Part shown: positions 27,636 to 36,814 of the stretch, one piece after another | Layout of the letters: each line of letters begins with the position of its first letter | Numbering within the stretch: the stretch's first letter is position 1 | Assembly (NCBI GenBank): GCA_002353825.1 | Contig: DEKJ01000039.1 | Span: 11,427 to 75,426 of the forward strand | Reading direction: 5' to 3' | DNA: 64,000 nt | From: Prevotella sp. UBA2725 | Lineage (GTDB): Bacteria > Bacteroidota > Bacteroidia > Bacteroidales > Bacteroidaceae | Made by a program: the position numbers and the translations under genes | Notes under the pieces: model-generated | Told to the model about the DNA's origin: nothing | Databases searched by the model: none | What the model saw: the letters and a program-made list of their open reading frames with translations, nothing else

Positions 27636-30613
27636 ATGATGGAAAAACTAACAAGAACCTCAGCAGTTGGTTGGTTACTGACCATGCTCTTCATGGTTTT
27701 GCTCGCTACCCCATCGTTTGCCCAGACAGGCAAAGTGACGGGAACGGTGGTCGATGCTGACAATCAACCCATCATTGGTGCCTCTGTCGTTGCTTCCGGC
27801 GGACATGCGGGCACAGTAACCGATCTCAATGGTCATTTCTCCTTGAATGTAAAGCCGGGCACGACTTTGCAGATCACGTATGTGGGCTTCAAGTCCGTAA
27901 CAGTAAAGGCTGGCTCCTCGATGCAGGTTGTGATGCAGGAAGAGAACAACACGCTCAACGAGGTCGTCGCCATCGGTTACGGCTCCGTGAAGCGTAAGGA
28001 TGTGACGACGGCCGTCTCTATGGTCTCTGCCGAAGATCTCAGCACGCGCCCGATCGTCTCCGCCGTTCAGGGTATGGAAGGTAAGGCTGCCGGACTGCAA
28101 GTGTCTCAGGCCAGTGGCACCCCGGGTGCCACACCTACAATCCGTGTGCGTGGTACGACCTCTCTCAATGGCAGGCCCCCCTCTTCGTCGTCGACGGTGT
28201 GCCAATGACCGACATCTCTTATCTGGAGGCCAACGACATCGACAACATGCAGGTGCTCAAGGATGCCTCCTCAGCAGCCATCTATGGTTCACGCGCAGCC
28301 AATGGTGTGATTATCATCAACACCAAGCAAGGCAAGAAAGGCGTGGCAAAGGTCTCGCTCAATGCCCACTACGCTTTCAATAAGGTGCGCGACAACCAGA
28401 AGTCGCTCAACGCTGCAGAGTATAAGGATCTGATGGATGAGATTGGACTCATCAAACTGCCCGACGGACTCACCGACCAGACCAACTGGAAAGATGAGGT
28501 CTACCGCACGGGCGGCGTGCAGGACTATCAGTTGCAGGTGACCAACGGCAACGACCGCCTGCGCTACATGATCTCAGGTGGCTACACGGGAGAGACTGGT
28601 GTCATCATCACCTCCAGCTTCAAGCGTTACAACGGGCGTGTGGCTCTCGACAACGACATCAAGCCATGGCTCAACCTCAGCACGAATATCAACTATGCCG
28701 ACTATACTTATAAAGGTACAGGCATTATCAGTGGTACGGGTGCCAACCGTGGCGGCGTGGTGCCGGCCATCGTAGCTACTCCGACTTATGCGCCTATCTG
28801 GGATCCCGACAACCCCAACCAGTACTACACCACTTTCTATGGTGCCAACATCGACTCGCCACTGGAGAGTCTCGCACGCACGAAGGACAACAAGAGCAAC
28901 AATGCACGCCTCATCGCTACAGGCAAAGCTACAGTGAAGTTCACGAAGGAACTTAACTGGACTTCTTCCTTCACCCTCGACCGTACACAGACTACGACCA
29001 CCAACTTCCTCGACCCTGTCTCGACCCACGACGGCCGTGACACGAAAGGTGAGGGTTCGGACAACCGCTACACCAACCAGTTGCTCATCTGGGATAATGT
29101 GGTCAACTGGAAGCACCATTTCGGCAAGCATGGCCTCGACGCCATGGCCGGCTCTTCCTGGACCAAGAGCGACTGGAAACACAGCTATATCGACGGTTAC
29201 GACTATGCCGACGACAAGATCAAGACCCTCAACGGTGCCAACCGCATCTCGTGGACCGGCACAGGATCAGAAGAGTCGCAGTGGGCTATCATGTCTTACT
29301 TCGCCCGTCTGCAATACAATTGGAACGATACCTATATGCTCACGGGTAACATCCGTGCCGATGGCAGCTCGAAGCTTGCTCCCGGCCATCGTTGGGGCTG
29401 GTTCCCATCGTTCTCCGCTGCCTGGCGTATCTCCAACGAACCGTTCATGAAGAATGTCTCCTGGATCAATGACCTCAAGCTCCGTGGCGGATGGGGTGAG
29501 ACCGGTAACCAGAGCGGATTGGGCGACTATGGCTACCTCGCTCAGTACAGCATCAACCGCGTGCAGTGGTTCGGTGAGGGCTACGACGTCAACGCCGTTC
29601 CTACGCGTACCCAGTCGACACTCAGCAATCCGGAGCTGACGTGGGAGTCGACCCATCAGGTTGACTTGGGCTTTGACCTCACAGTGCTCGACAACCGCCT
29701 CACGTTCTATGCCGACTACTATTACAAGCGCACGAAGAACATGCTCATGCATATCACGCTTCCTGCTGGCTCTGCTGCTGCCCGTAGCCTGACCTACAAC
29801 GGCGGTGAGATGGAGAACAAAGGCTTTGAGTTCACTGTCAGCTCAAAGAACTTCGTTGGCGCGTTCAAGTGGAACACCGACTTCAATATCTCCTTCAACC
29901 GCAATAAACTGAAGAGTCTGAAGTTTGTGCCTATCCAGTGGGCAGCAGGCACTTCCGAGGTTGTGGCTGAATATGTGGTGCGCAATGTCCCCGGCCGTCC
30001 ACTCGGCAGCTTTTATGGTTATGTGGCTGAAGGCGTGGACCCAGAGACAGGTGACATGATCTACAAGGATGTGAACGGCGATGGCATCATCTCTGCCTCC
30101 GACCGTACGTATATCGGTGACCCTAACCCCGACTTCACCTATGGCTTGACCAACACGTTCTCTTATAAAGGCTTCGACTTGAGTATCCTCATCCAAGGTA
30201 CCTATGGCAACGATGTCTACAATGTCTCACGCATGGAGACCGAAGGTATGTACGACGGCCGCAACCAGTCGACCCGCGTGCTGCGCCGCTGGCAGATTCC
30301 TGGTCAGATAACGGATGTACCGCGCGTGAACTGGAACATCAAGAACTCATCTTATTTCGTTGAGGACGGCAGTTATCTGCGCGTCAAGGACGTATCGCTC
30401 TCTTACAACGTACCCTTCAAGCTTATCAGCCGTATCGGTCTGACAAAGCTTCAGCCTTATGTCTCTGCCACAAACCTTCTTACGTTCACGAAATACAAAG
30501 GCCGTGACCCGGAGGTCAACCAGTATGGTGACAGTGGTGCCGTACAAGGTCTTGACTGAGGTACTTATCCTTCCAGCCGCTCCTTCGTCTTGGGTGTGAA
30601 AGTAGAGTTCTAA
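27636..30613 (+). pseudogene. SusC-type TonB-dependent transporter with frameshift and premature stop
   Basis: All parts of a SusC are present but in two frames. The N-terminal frame (27636-28208) has a signal peptide, a regulatory domain (GKVTGTVVDADNQPIIGASV) and the plug start (EVVAIGYGS). It then goes wrong after TTSLNG at about 28170. One missing base at the GG of 28170-28171 would restore SLNGQAPLFVVDGVPM, matching the family. The second frame (about 28172-30559) continues normally to NQYGDSGAVQGLD and meets a TGA at 30557-30559. Beyond it, in the same frame, 17 codons encode GTYPSSRSFVLGVKVEF and then TAA (30611-30613), the expected barrel end. The lost strand carries the outer-membrane insertion signal. 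Either a real pseudogene or two sequence errors. Confidence 0.88.
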
Positions 30614-30660
30614 TGATAAAACGGACTTTTCTTAAAGGATCATTATTAAAACGTACAACT

Positions 30661-32175
30661 ATGAAAACGAAATATTTCTTTTTATTTGCCGTACTCCTGA
30701 CGACGATGGCCGGATGCTCGCTCGACTACGACCCCATCTCCACTCCATCAGAGATTACGGAAGGCAAGCTTACAGATACTACGAAAGCCGTACTAGCAGA
30801 CCGTGATGCTGCTGTCTCGCAGCGCAAAGCCATCTATGAGCTGCTGCGCAACCGTCAGGAGCACATGCACCTCGACTATGTGCTGCTTGGCGACTGCCAC
30901 TCTGATAACGCTTATGTAGGCACAGTGGGCGCCGAGGTCGTACCTTACGAGACCAACACCATCGATGCCAGTAACCCCGATATGGCGCGCGACTGGAGCC
31001 GTTATCTCGAAGACATTGCCAAAGCCAACGTGCTTATCAATGGTGTGGACCAGCTCGTAAGCGAAGGCAAAGTGACGGCTGCCGAAGGTCATCAGTGGAA
31101 AGCCGAAGGCGAGATCTTCCGTGCACTCGACATGTTCCGCATGACTCGTATCTGGGGCTCTCTGCCTATGGTAACAACCATTCCGAGAACCATCACATCG
31201 GAGAATATCGACTCCGTATACCCTTCCTATTTCCCGCCAAGAGCTACGACGGAGGAGTGCTACAAACAGATTATCAGTGACCTCACAGATGCTGAGCAGT
31301 ATGCGCCCGACTTTGATAATGCCGATCGTACTCTTCTCTCGAAGACCGTGGCTCAGGCGCTGCTTTGCAAGGTCTATGCCGAGAAAGCCGTGCAGGACTA
31401 CGACAAGGTCATCAGCTATGCCGAGAAGATACGTGCCACACCGGGATTAGCTCTCGAACCAGACTTCGCTACGCTGTGGGGCTGGGATGACGCGAAGAAA
31501 GACTGCGTGAAGCGTAACACTTCAGAGGGCATCCTTGAAGTACACTGGTATTCAGGTGCAGGCAACTGGGAGTCGTGGATGTTCGGCCGCTGCCTGGAGA
31601 ATTACGACCAGTCGTTCTCATGGGCTAAGTGGGCAACTCCCTCGCGCGACCTCATCAACGATTTCAACAACGAGGGCGATACCGTACGCCGCAATCAGAC
31701 AATCGTCTACTATTCGTGCGGATGGTCCAACTACTACCCTTCCGACCATTATCCGTTCATGTATAAATTGCGCTCGGGTTATAACAATGAGTACATCATC
31801 CGCTTGGCCGATATTATCCTGCTTGAGGCCGAGGCATACGCTTACAAGGGCGATCTCGCTAACAGTGCAAAGCTCGTCAACATGATCCGTGAGCGCGCTA
31901 AGCTGAAGGATCTCGATGCCTCGAAGACAAGTTCGAAGGATGCTATGGTCGACGCTGTGCTGCATGAGCGCCGCCTTGAGCTTGCTCTCGAAGGTCAGCG
32001 CTGGTTCGACCTCGTGCGCAACGGCAAGGTGGAGAGCGTGATGAACGATCTCAACAGCCGCGATTCCGGACGTCTGCCGCTTGCCAAGGCTTACAATGCC
32101 AACTCTTATCTGATGCCTATCCCGCAGACAGCACTCGACGAGAACGAGAACCTCACCCAGAATCCGGGATATTAA
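30661..32175 (+). CDS. SusD/RagB-family glycan-binding lipoprotein
   Basis: About 504 residues from the ATG at 30661 (MKTKYFFLFAVLLTTMAGC), which gives a lipoprotein signal with lipobox MAGC. The longer frame from 30613 lacks a sensible signal sequence. The family blocks HERRLELALEGQRWFDLVRNG and the terminal PIPQTALDENENLTQNPGY are present. Intact, in contrast to the damaged susC 47 bp upstream. It should deliver oligosaccharide to that transporter, so its function here depends on whether the susC lesions are real. Confidence 0.95.
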   Translation: MKTKYFFLFAVLLTTMAGCSLDYDPISTPSEITEGKLTDTTKAVLADRDAAVSQRKAIYELLRNRQEHMHLDYVLLGDCHSDNAYVGTVGAEVVPYETNTIDASNPDMARDWSRYLEDIAKANVLINGVDQLVSEGKVTAAEGHQWKAEGEIFRALDMFRMTRIWGSLPMVTTIPRTITSENIDSVYPSYFPPRATTEECYKQIISDLTDAEQYAPDFDNADRTLLSKTVAQALLCKVYAEKAVQDYDKVISYAEKIRATPGLALEPDFATLWGWDDAKKDCVKRNTSEGILEVHWYSGAGNWESWMFGRCLENYDQSFSWAKWATPSRDLINDFNNEGDTVRRNQTIVYYSCGWSNYYPSDHYPFMYKLRSGYNNEYIIRLADIILLEAEAYAYKGDLANSAKLVNMIRERAKLKDLDASKTSSKDAMVDAVLHERRLELALEGQRWFDLVRNGKVESVMNDLNSRDSGRLPLAKAYNANSYLMPIPQTALDENENLTQNPGY

Positions 32176-32188
32176 TAAACAAAACGCA

Positions 32189-33724
32189 ATGAAATCGAAT
32201 TATATGATAGTAGATATAATAGCCTCAGCCTTGGCTGCGTTGCTCATGGCTTGCGGCAGTTCGTCGGAGAGTGGCGGGGATACACCAAACCCCACACCTG
32301 ATACGCCTTCGGTAAGTAAGGTGGTGGCTTCGCTGCTCACGTCGACTGCCAACAAAGCTTATGACCTCAAAGGCGACACAGCTGAGATCACGAAAGGCTC
32401 CACAATGGCTACCACCGTGCTGCAGCTCGACGCCACGAAGACCTATCAGACGATGGACGGCTTCGGCTTTGCGCTCACCTATTCTTCGTGCTATAACCTG
32501 ATGAAGATGAGTGCTGCCGACCGAGAGGCCTTTCTGAAGAAGACTTACAGCACGACGGATGGCTACGGTGTGAGCTATGCACGTATCTCCATTGGCTGCA
32601 ACGACTTCTCAAGCACGGAATATTCTTTGTGCGATACGAAAGGCCCCGACGGCAATCTTCTTCAGAACTTTGCCTTGCAGAGCGATGAGAAGAACTATGT
32701 CATCCCCGTCATCAAGGAGATTCTCACCATCAATCCGAACCTGAAGATCATTGCTTCGCCGTGGACCTGTCCGCAGTGGATGAAGGTGGATGACATCACG
32801 ACGAAAGGTCCTCACAATGCGTGGACGGACGGGCATCTCAACCCCGACTACTATGAGACCTATGCCGACTATTTCGTGAAGTTCGTACAGGCGATGAAAG
32901 CCGAGGGCATCTCCATCTATGCCGTGACGCCGCAGAATGAGCCGTTGAACCATGCCAACTGCGCATCGCTGTACATGCCATGGCAAGAGGAGGCACCGTT
33001 CGTCAAAGCCTTGGCTGCCGACTTCGAGAAGAACAACATCAAGACGAAGATCTATGTCTTCGACCACAACTACAACTACGACAACGTCAGTGACCAGAAT
33101 GATTATCCTATCAAGGTCTACAATGCGCTCGGCAGTAGTTTTGATGGCTCAGAGCTCGTCGTGGGCGCTGCTTACCACGACTACGGAGGCAGCAACACAG
33201 AGCTCGACGACATCCATCAGCAGGCTCCTACGAAGGATCTCATCTTCTCAGAGACCTCTATCGGCACTTGGAATGACGGGCGCAACCTCTCCACGCGCCT
33301 CGTTGCCGACATGAAGAGCGTGCTTCTCGGTACCGTGAACCGCTATTGCAAGGCGGTGCTCGTGTGGAACCTTATGCTCGACGACAAGCTCGGACCGAAC
33401 CTCGACGGTGGTTGTCAGACGTGCTATGGCGCTGTGGACATCAGCAACAGCTACAAGACGATCTCCCGTAACTCTCATTATTATATTATCACGCACGCTG
33501 CTGAAGCTGTAGAGACCGGTGCCCAGCGTATCGGCACCAGCCGCGATCCGCGGCTCACAGGCATCACCCACGCCGAGTTCCTTAACCCCGACGGTACCTA
33601 TGGCTTGCTTCTGCTCAACGAAGGCACGGAAGACCAGACGATGACCGTCAGCGACGGGAGCCAGCACTTCAAAGTGACAGTGCCAGCCTCGGGTGTGGTA
33701 TCGTGTAAATGGAAGAAACTTTGA
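32189..33724 (+). CDS. GH30_3-like glucanase lipoprotein
   Basis: 511 residues with a lipoprotein signal (lipobox LMAC, Cys at about residue 22) and a Ser/Gly/Pro/Thr-rich linker to about residue 45, suggesting surface display. The catalytic (beta/alpha)8 domain begins YQTMDGFGFALTYSS. Acid/base E251 lies in TPQNEPLN and nucleophile E355 in FSETSIGTW. A C-terminal beta domain ends GVVSCKWKKL. It resembles glucosylceramidase-like GH30 subfamily 3, which in Bacteroides includes the surface endo-beta-1,6-glucanase of the pustulan locus. A beta-1,6-glucanase role is the best inference. The gene follows susD by 13 bp. Confidence 0.88.
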   Translation: MKSNYMIVDIIASALAALLMACGSSSESGGDTPNPTPDTPSVSKVVASLLTSTANKAYDLKGDTAEITKGSTMATTVLQLDATKTYQTMDGFGFALTYSSCYNLMKMSAADREAFLKKTYSTTDGYGVSYARISIGCNDFSSTEYSLCDTKGPDGNLLQNFALQSDEKNYVIPVIKEILTINPNLKIIASPWTCPQWMKVDDITTKGPHNAWTDGHLNPDYYETYADYFVKFVQAMKAEGISIYAVTPQNEPLNHANCASLYMPWQEEAPFVKALAADFEKNNIKTKIYVFDHNYNYDNVSDQNDYPIKVYNALGSSFDGSELVVGAAYHDYGGSNTELDDIHQQAPTKDLIFSETSIGTWNDGRNLSTRLVADMKSVLLGTVNRYCKAVLVWNLMLDDKLGPNLDGGCQTCYGAVDISNSYKTISRNSHYYIITHAAEAVETGAQRIGTSRDPRLTGITHAEFLNPDGTYGLLLLNEGTEDQTMTVSDGSQHFKVTVPASGVVSCKWKKL

Positions 33725-33745
33725 ATAATAATTAATTGACTGATT

Positions 33746-35131
33746 ATGAAAACATTCAAGATATTCTGCATGGCGCTGTTGGCTGTCCTGAGCCTCTCCG
33801 CTTGCAACAACGATGATGATCCGTTGCCACGCGGTGACGGCAAGCCAGTCATCACGACCCAAGATGTGCCCACGTCGGCACTCTTCGGCGACAGCCTCAC
33901 GTTCACCGTCAACTGTAAAGATGAGGGAGGAATAGCACTCTCCACCCTGAAAGCTTATCTCTATTTCGACGACGAGGTCGTAGGGCAGACCACGCTGCGC
34001 ACGAAGACGGAGGGCGATTATACGGCAAAGGTCTACGTACCGTTCCTCAAGGAGATCCCTGATGGCACCGCAAAGCTGAAGCTCGTGCTCCAGAACATTG
34101 ACTTCACAACGACGGAGCAGGACTTCGATATCAATGTGTCGAGGCCGAAATATGCCTATATCAACTTCGTTTCCGGCGACAAGACGTATCAGATGACGCC
34201 CGATGCCTCCAATCCATATCTCTTCTCCACAACTGTGGAGTCGGCAACGAACCTGTTATCCGGCTATTTCTCTGCACCGGCACAGGGTACGAGCGGCAAC
34301 GTGATCACCTTTGGAGAAGGGACAGATGGATGCACGCAAGGTGTGACGACGCCCTTGTCTTTCGTCAGTACAACAATTGGCAAGATCAAAGTAACATTCA
34401 ACACGCTCACCTATGAGTATGGCCCAGTGCTTGATCCTGATGCGCCGCCTACCGAGATAACAATCGACAAGAACAACCTCTATTATGTCGGCGGACTTAT
34501 TCAGGGCATGAAATATAAGTTCACGGACAGTGCTATTGATGGAGCCGACTGGTACTATGATCCCGACTTCTTCACGAAGAACAGTGATGGCTCATTCACT
34601 TTCAATGCCGTCACGGGCATGTACACGATAGCCGCAAGCTACGACTATAATTGTTTCCGTATCTGGGCAATGAATGGTGCTAACCCGGCTTCGCTCAACG
34701 ATGACGGCACGGGTGCTGTGTGGATCATTGGCGCATGCACCTTCAATAAACCTGCATTTTTACCGTTCTATCAGAACAACATTAACTGGTGGACTGGTGT
34801 TCAGTATGATGTATGCATGGCTCAAGTGAAGAATAAAGTGTACCAGGTCACTATGACCGTTGACAAGCAGTTGTACCATGATCCGACAACGATCAACTTC
34901 AAGTTCTTCGGCCAGGCAGGCTGGGGCACAGAGTTCAAGGGCTCAGGCAGTGACCACTGCATCACCTCTACGAGTGATGTCTTCAAGGTCGGTACCGGTT
35001 CTGATGGTCACGACGACGGCAATATCTATGTGCCGAGTGACGTGACGCTCACTTCTGGAGACACATGGGTGCTAACACTCGACCTGACGAAGGGCGTCGC
35101 TCATGGCGTGCTCTCTGCCGTGAAGAAATGA
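33746..35131 (+). CDS. Surface glycan-binding lipoprotein (DUF5125/DUF5121-like)
   Basis: 461 residues, lipobox LSAC at about residues 17-20 followed by NNDDDPLPRGDG. The N-terminal part (about 30-130) looks like an Ig/PKD-like beta domain. The rest is beta-rich with many aromatic residues that could stack on sugars (DWYYDPDFF, NNINWWTG, FGQAGWGTEF). No catalytic motif is apparent. Proteins of this kind sit beside GH30_3 enzymes in Bacteroidetes loci for beta-1,6-glucan, where they act as surface glycan-binding proteins. The role is inferred from family resemblance and position. Confidence 0.75.
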   Translation: MKTFKIFCMALLAVLSLSACNNDDDPLPRGDGKPVITTQDVPTSALFGDSLTFTVNCKDEGGIALSTLKAYLYFDDEVVGQTTLRTKTEGDYTAKVYVPFLKEIPDGTAKLKLVLQNIDFTTTEQDFDINVSRPKYAYINFVSGDKTYQMTPDASNPYLFSTTVESATNLLSGYFSAPAQGTSGNVITFGEGTDGCTQGVTTPLSFVSTTIGKIKVTFNTLTYEYGPVLDPDAPPTEITIDKNNLYYVGGLIQGMKYKFTDSAIDGADWYYDPDFFTKNSDGSFTFNAVTGMYTIAASYDYNCFRIWAMNGANPASLNDDGTGAVWIIGACTFNKPAFLPFYQNNINWWTGVQYDVCMAQVKNKVYQVTMTVDKQLYHDPTTINFKFFGQAGWGTEFKGSGSDHCITSTSDVFKVGTGSDGHDDGNIYVPSDVTLTSGDTWVLTLDLTKGVAHGVLSAVKK

Positions 35132-35174
35132 CCAAGGTCTCAGACAAAATGGAAATTTGAAGTAATCTCATACA

Positions 35175-36269
35175 ATGATGAAAAGAAAGATTTGTTTCTT
35201 AACATTATTGCTGTTGGCGCTGATGGGCGTACTGCCCATCTCCGCTCAGCAACAAAAAAAGAATGTGTTGGTTCCGCGGTGGACAGAAGCTAAGGCCAAC
35301 GCCTGGTATGCGCCATTGCCATGGATGTCGGGGTGCGACTATATCCCTGCCACGGCTATCAACCAGATTGAGATGTGGAGCAAGGACACCTATGACCACA
35401 AGCAGATTGACAAGGAATTGGGCTGGGCCGAGGAGCTCGGCTTCAAGACCATGCGAGTCTTCCTTAGCAGTGTAGTATATGCCCATGACCCACAGGGACT
35501 AAAAGACCGCATGAATGACTTTCTTACGATCTGTGACCGACATGGCATTCGCCCGCTCTTCGTCTTCTTCGATGACTGCTGGAATGCCGAGTCGAGCTAC
35601 GGTAAGCAGCCGGCACCAAAGCCGGGTGTCCACAACTCTGGTTGGGTACGCGACCCGTCAATGAGTCTGCGCAAAGACACGGTGACACTCTATCGGAACC
35701 TCAGCAAATATGTGAAGGATATCCTCACGACTTTCGGCAACGATAAGCGCGTGCTGATGTGGGATCTTTACAACGAACCAGGAAACAGCGACCAGAAGAC
35801 GGCATCTCTGCCTTTGTTGCGTAAAGTGTTCGAATGGGCCCGCTCAGTCAACCCCTCACAACCGTTGACCGCCGGTGTCTGGAACCTCAGCAAGGATTTT
35901 GCGCCGCTCAATGCTTTTCAGTTGGAGCATTCTGATGTCATTTCCTATCACAATTATGACCCGGCATATAAGCACAGCGAGGAAATAAAATATCTAGCCG
36001 CTCTTAACCGTCCGCTCGTCTGCACAGAATATATGGCGCGTAGAAACGGCAGCTTTTTCTCGTCCGTCATGCCATTGCTAAAAGCCAACAAGGTCGTTGC
36101 TATCAACTGGGGATTCGTTTCCGGCAAGACTAATACTATCTTTGCCTGGGGCACCCCTATTCCCGATGGCCATGAGCCCGAGCTTTGGTTCCATGACATC
36201 TACCGTCAGAACAAGACTCCGTTTGATCCTGAAGAGATTAAGCTTATCAAGAAACTCAACGGAAAATAA
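35175..36269 (+). CDS. Clan GH-A glycoside hydrolase (GH5-like), secreted
   Basis: 364 residues with a signal peptide (about 1-25, cut before QQQKKN). It has the features of a (beta/alpha)8 clan GH-A hydrolase: acid/base E201 in WDLYNEPGN, nucleophile E285 in VCTEYMAR, and the strand-3 region RPLFVFFDDCW. Such proteins are often named cellulase-like or 1,4-beta-xylanase, but the CAZy family cannot be fixed by eye. As the last gene of the locus it probably acts in the periplasm on products of the GH30_3 enzyme. Confidence 0.8.
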   Translation: MMKRKICFLTLLLLALMGVLPISAQQQKKNVLVPRWTEAKANAWYAPLPWMSGCDYIPATAINQIEMWSKDTYDHKQIDKELGWAEELGFKTMRVFLSSVVYAHDPQGLKDRMNDFLTICDRHGIRPLFVFFDDCWNAESSYGKQPAPKPGVHNSGWVRDPSMSLRKDTVTLYRNLSKYVKDILTTFGNDKRVLMWDLYNEPGNSDQKTASLPLLRKVFEWARSVNPSQPLTAGVWNLSKDFAPLNAFQLEHSDVISYHNYDPAYKHSEEIKYLAALNRPLVCTEYMARRNGSFFSSVMPLLKANKVVAINWGFVSGKTNTIFAWGTPIPDGHEPELWFHDIYRQNKTPFDPEEIKLIKKLNGK

Positions 36270-36283
36270 CAGTTTGGTTCCTC

Positions 36284-36345
36284 CGTTTTTCGTATTGACA
36301 AGGTTCCCGAAGGGGGCTAACCCTGTGCAACCTCTTCGAGTAATG
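36284..36345. repeat. Partial copy of the dispersed palindromic element
   Basis: Contains GGGGCTAACCCTGTGCAACC followed by TCTTCGAG, matching the 3' end of the composite repeats at 42393-42795 and 53440-53775 but lacking the closing half of the palindrome. It lies just after the GH-A gene. Confidence 0.6.
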
Positions 36346-36390
36346 ATGTAAAGTCGATTACAAATCGGTCAATAGGACAGCAGTGGTGTC

Positions 36391-36489
36391 AGTGCAGGGA
36401 AGGGTCCTGTGCCCTTCCACAAATAATGTCCCAACCGATAAATAGGTCGAACATTTTTTGAGGTGGGGCACAGGACCCCACCCTGCACT
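36391..36489. repeat. Long imperfect hairpin (24-bp arms)
   Basis: Arms 36391-36414 (AGTGCAGGGAAGGGTCCTGT onward) and 36466-36489 are reverse complements at 22 of 24 positions, around a 51-nt AT-rich loop. It lies in the convergent space after the GH-A gene and could be a transcription barrier or a mobile palindrome. Confidence 0.75.
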
Positions 36490-36606
36490 ATTACCCTTGT
36501 CCTATGATAGGTTGTTCCCATAAAAATAAGACTATTAAAACTTTTTATCGCATCGTGATGTCACTGTAATCAGCTTGCGATTGCACTAACAGTTTACCGT
36601 CATCTT

Positions 36607-36707
36607 CACGTGGCCGCGTCACGATCGTGACGCAGACGTGTCACAATTACGACGCAGACGCGTAATGATTGCGACGCAGACGCGTAATGATTGCGACGCG
36701 GCCAAGG
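36607..36707. repeat. 22-bp tandem array
   Basis: Units at 36629-36650, 36651-36672 and 36673-36694 share GACGCAGACG and a 22-bp period. Degenerate units lie at 36607-36628 and from 36695. Non-coding, between convergent genes. Confidence 0.75.
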
Positions 36708-36730
36708 AACTAACCTATGGTAGCTTTTTG

Positions 36731-36765
36731 TCATCGTGGCGCTTCAACGTCACGATGATTTTTTT
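36731..36765 (+). terminator. Rho-independent terminator
   Basis: The stem TCATCGTG (36731-36738) / CACGATGA (36751-36758), extended inward by a CG/CG pair, is followed by seven T residues. It would stop plus-strand transcription before the convergent symporter gene. Confidence 0.65.
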
Positions 36766-36814
36766 GCTTCATTTTTCCATTGTCAAATGAATGTTGTAAC
36801 TTTGAGATACAAAC

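Noticed and set aside
30557..30559. TGA recoded as an amino acid
   Set aside because: Other genes in the window use TGA as a normal stop (for example hsdM-neighbouring hsdS and hsdR), and no selenocysteine context is expected in SusC. The lesion explanation is simpler.
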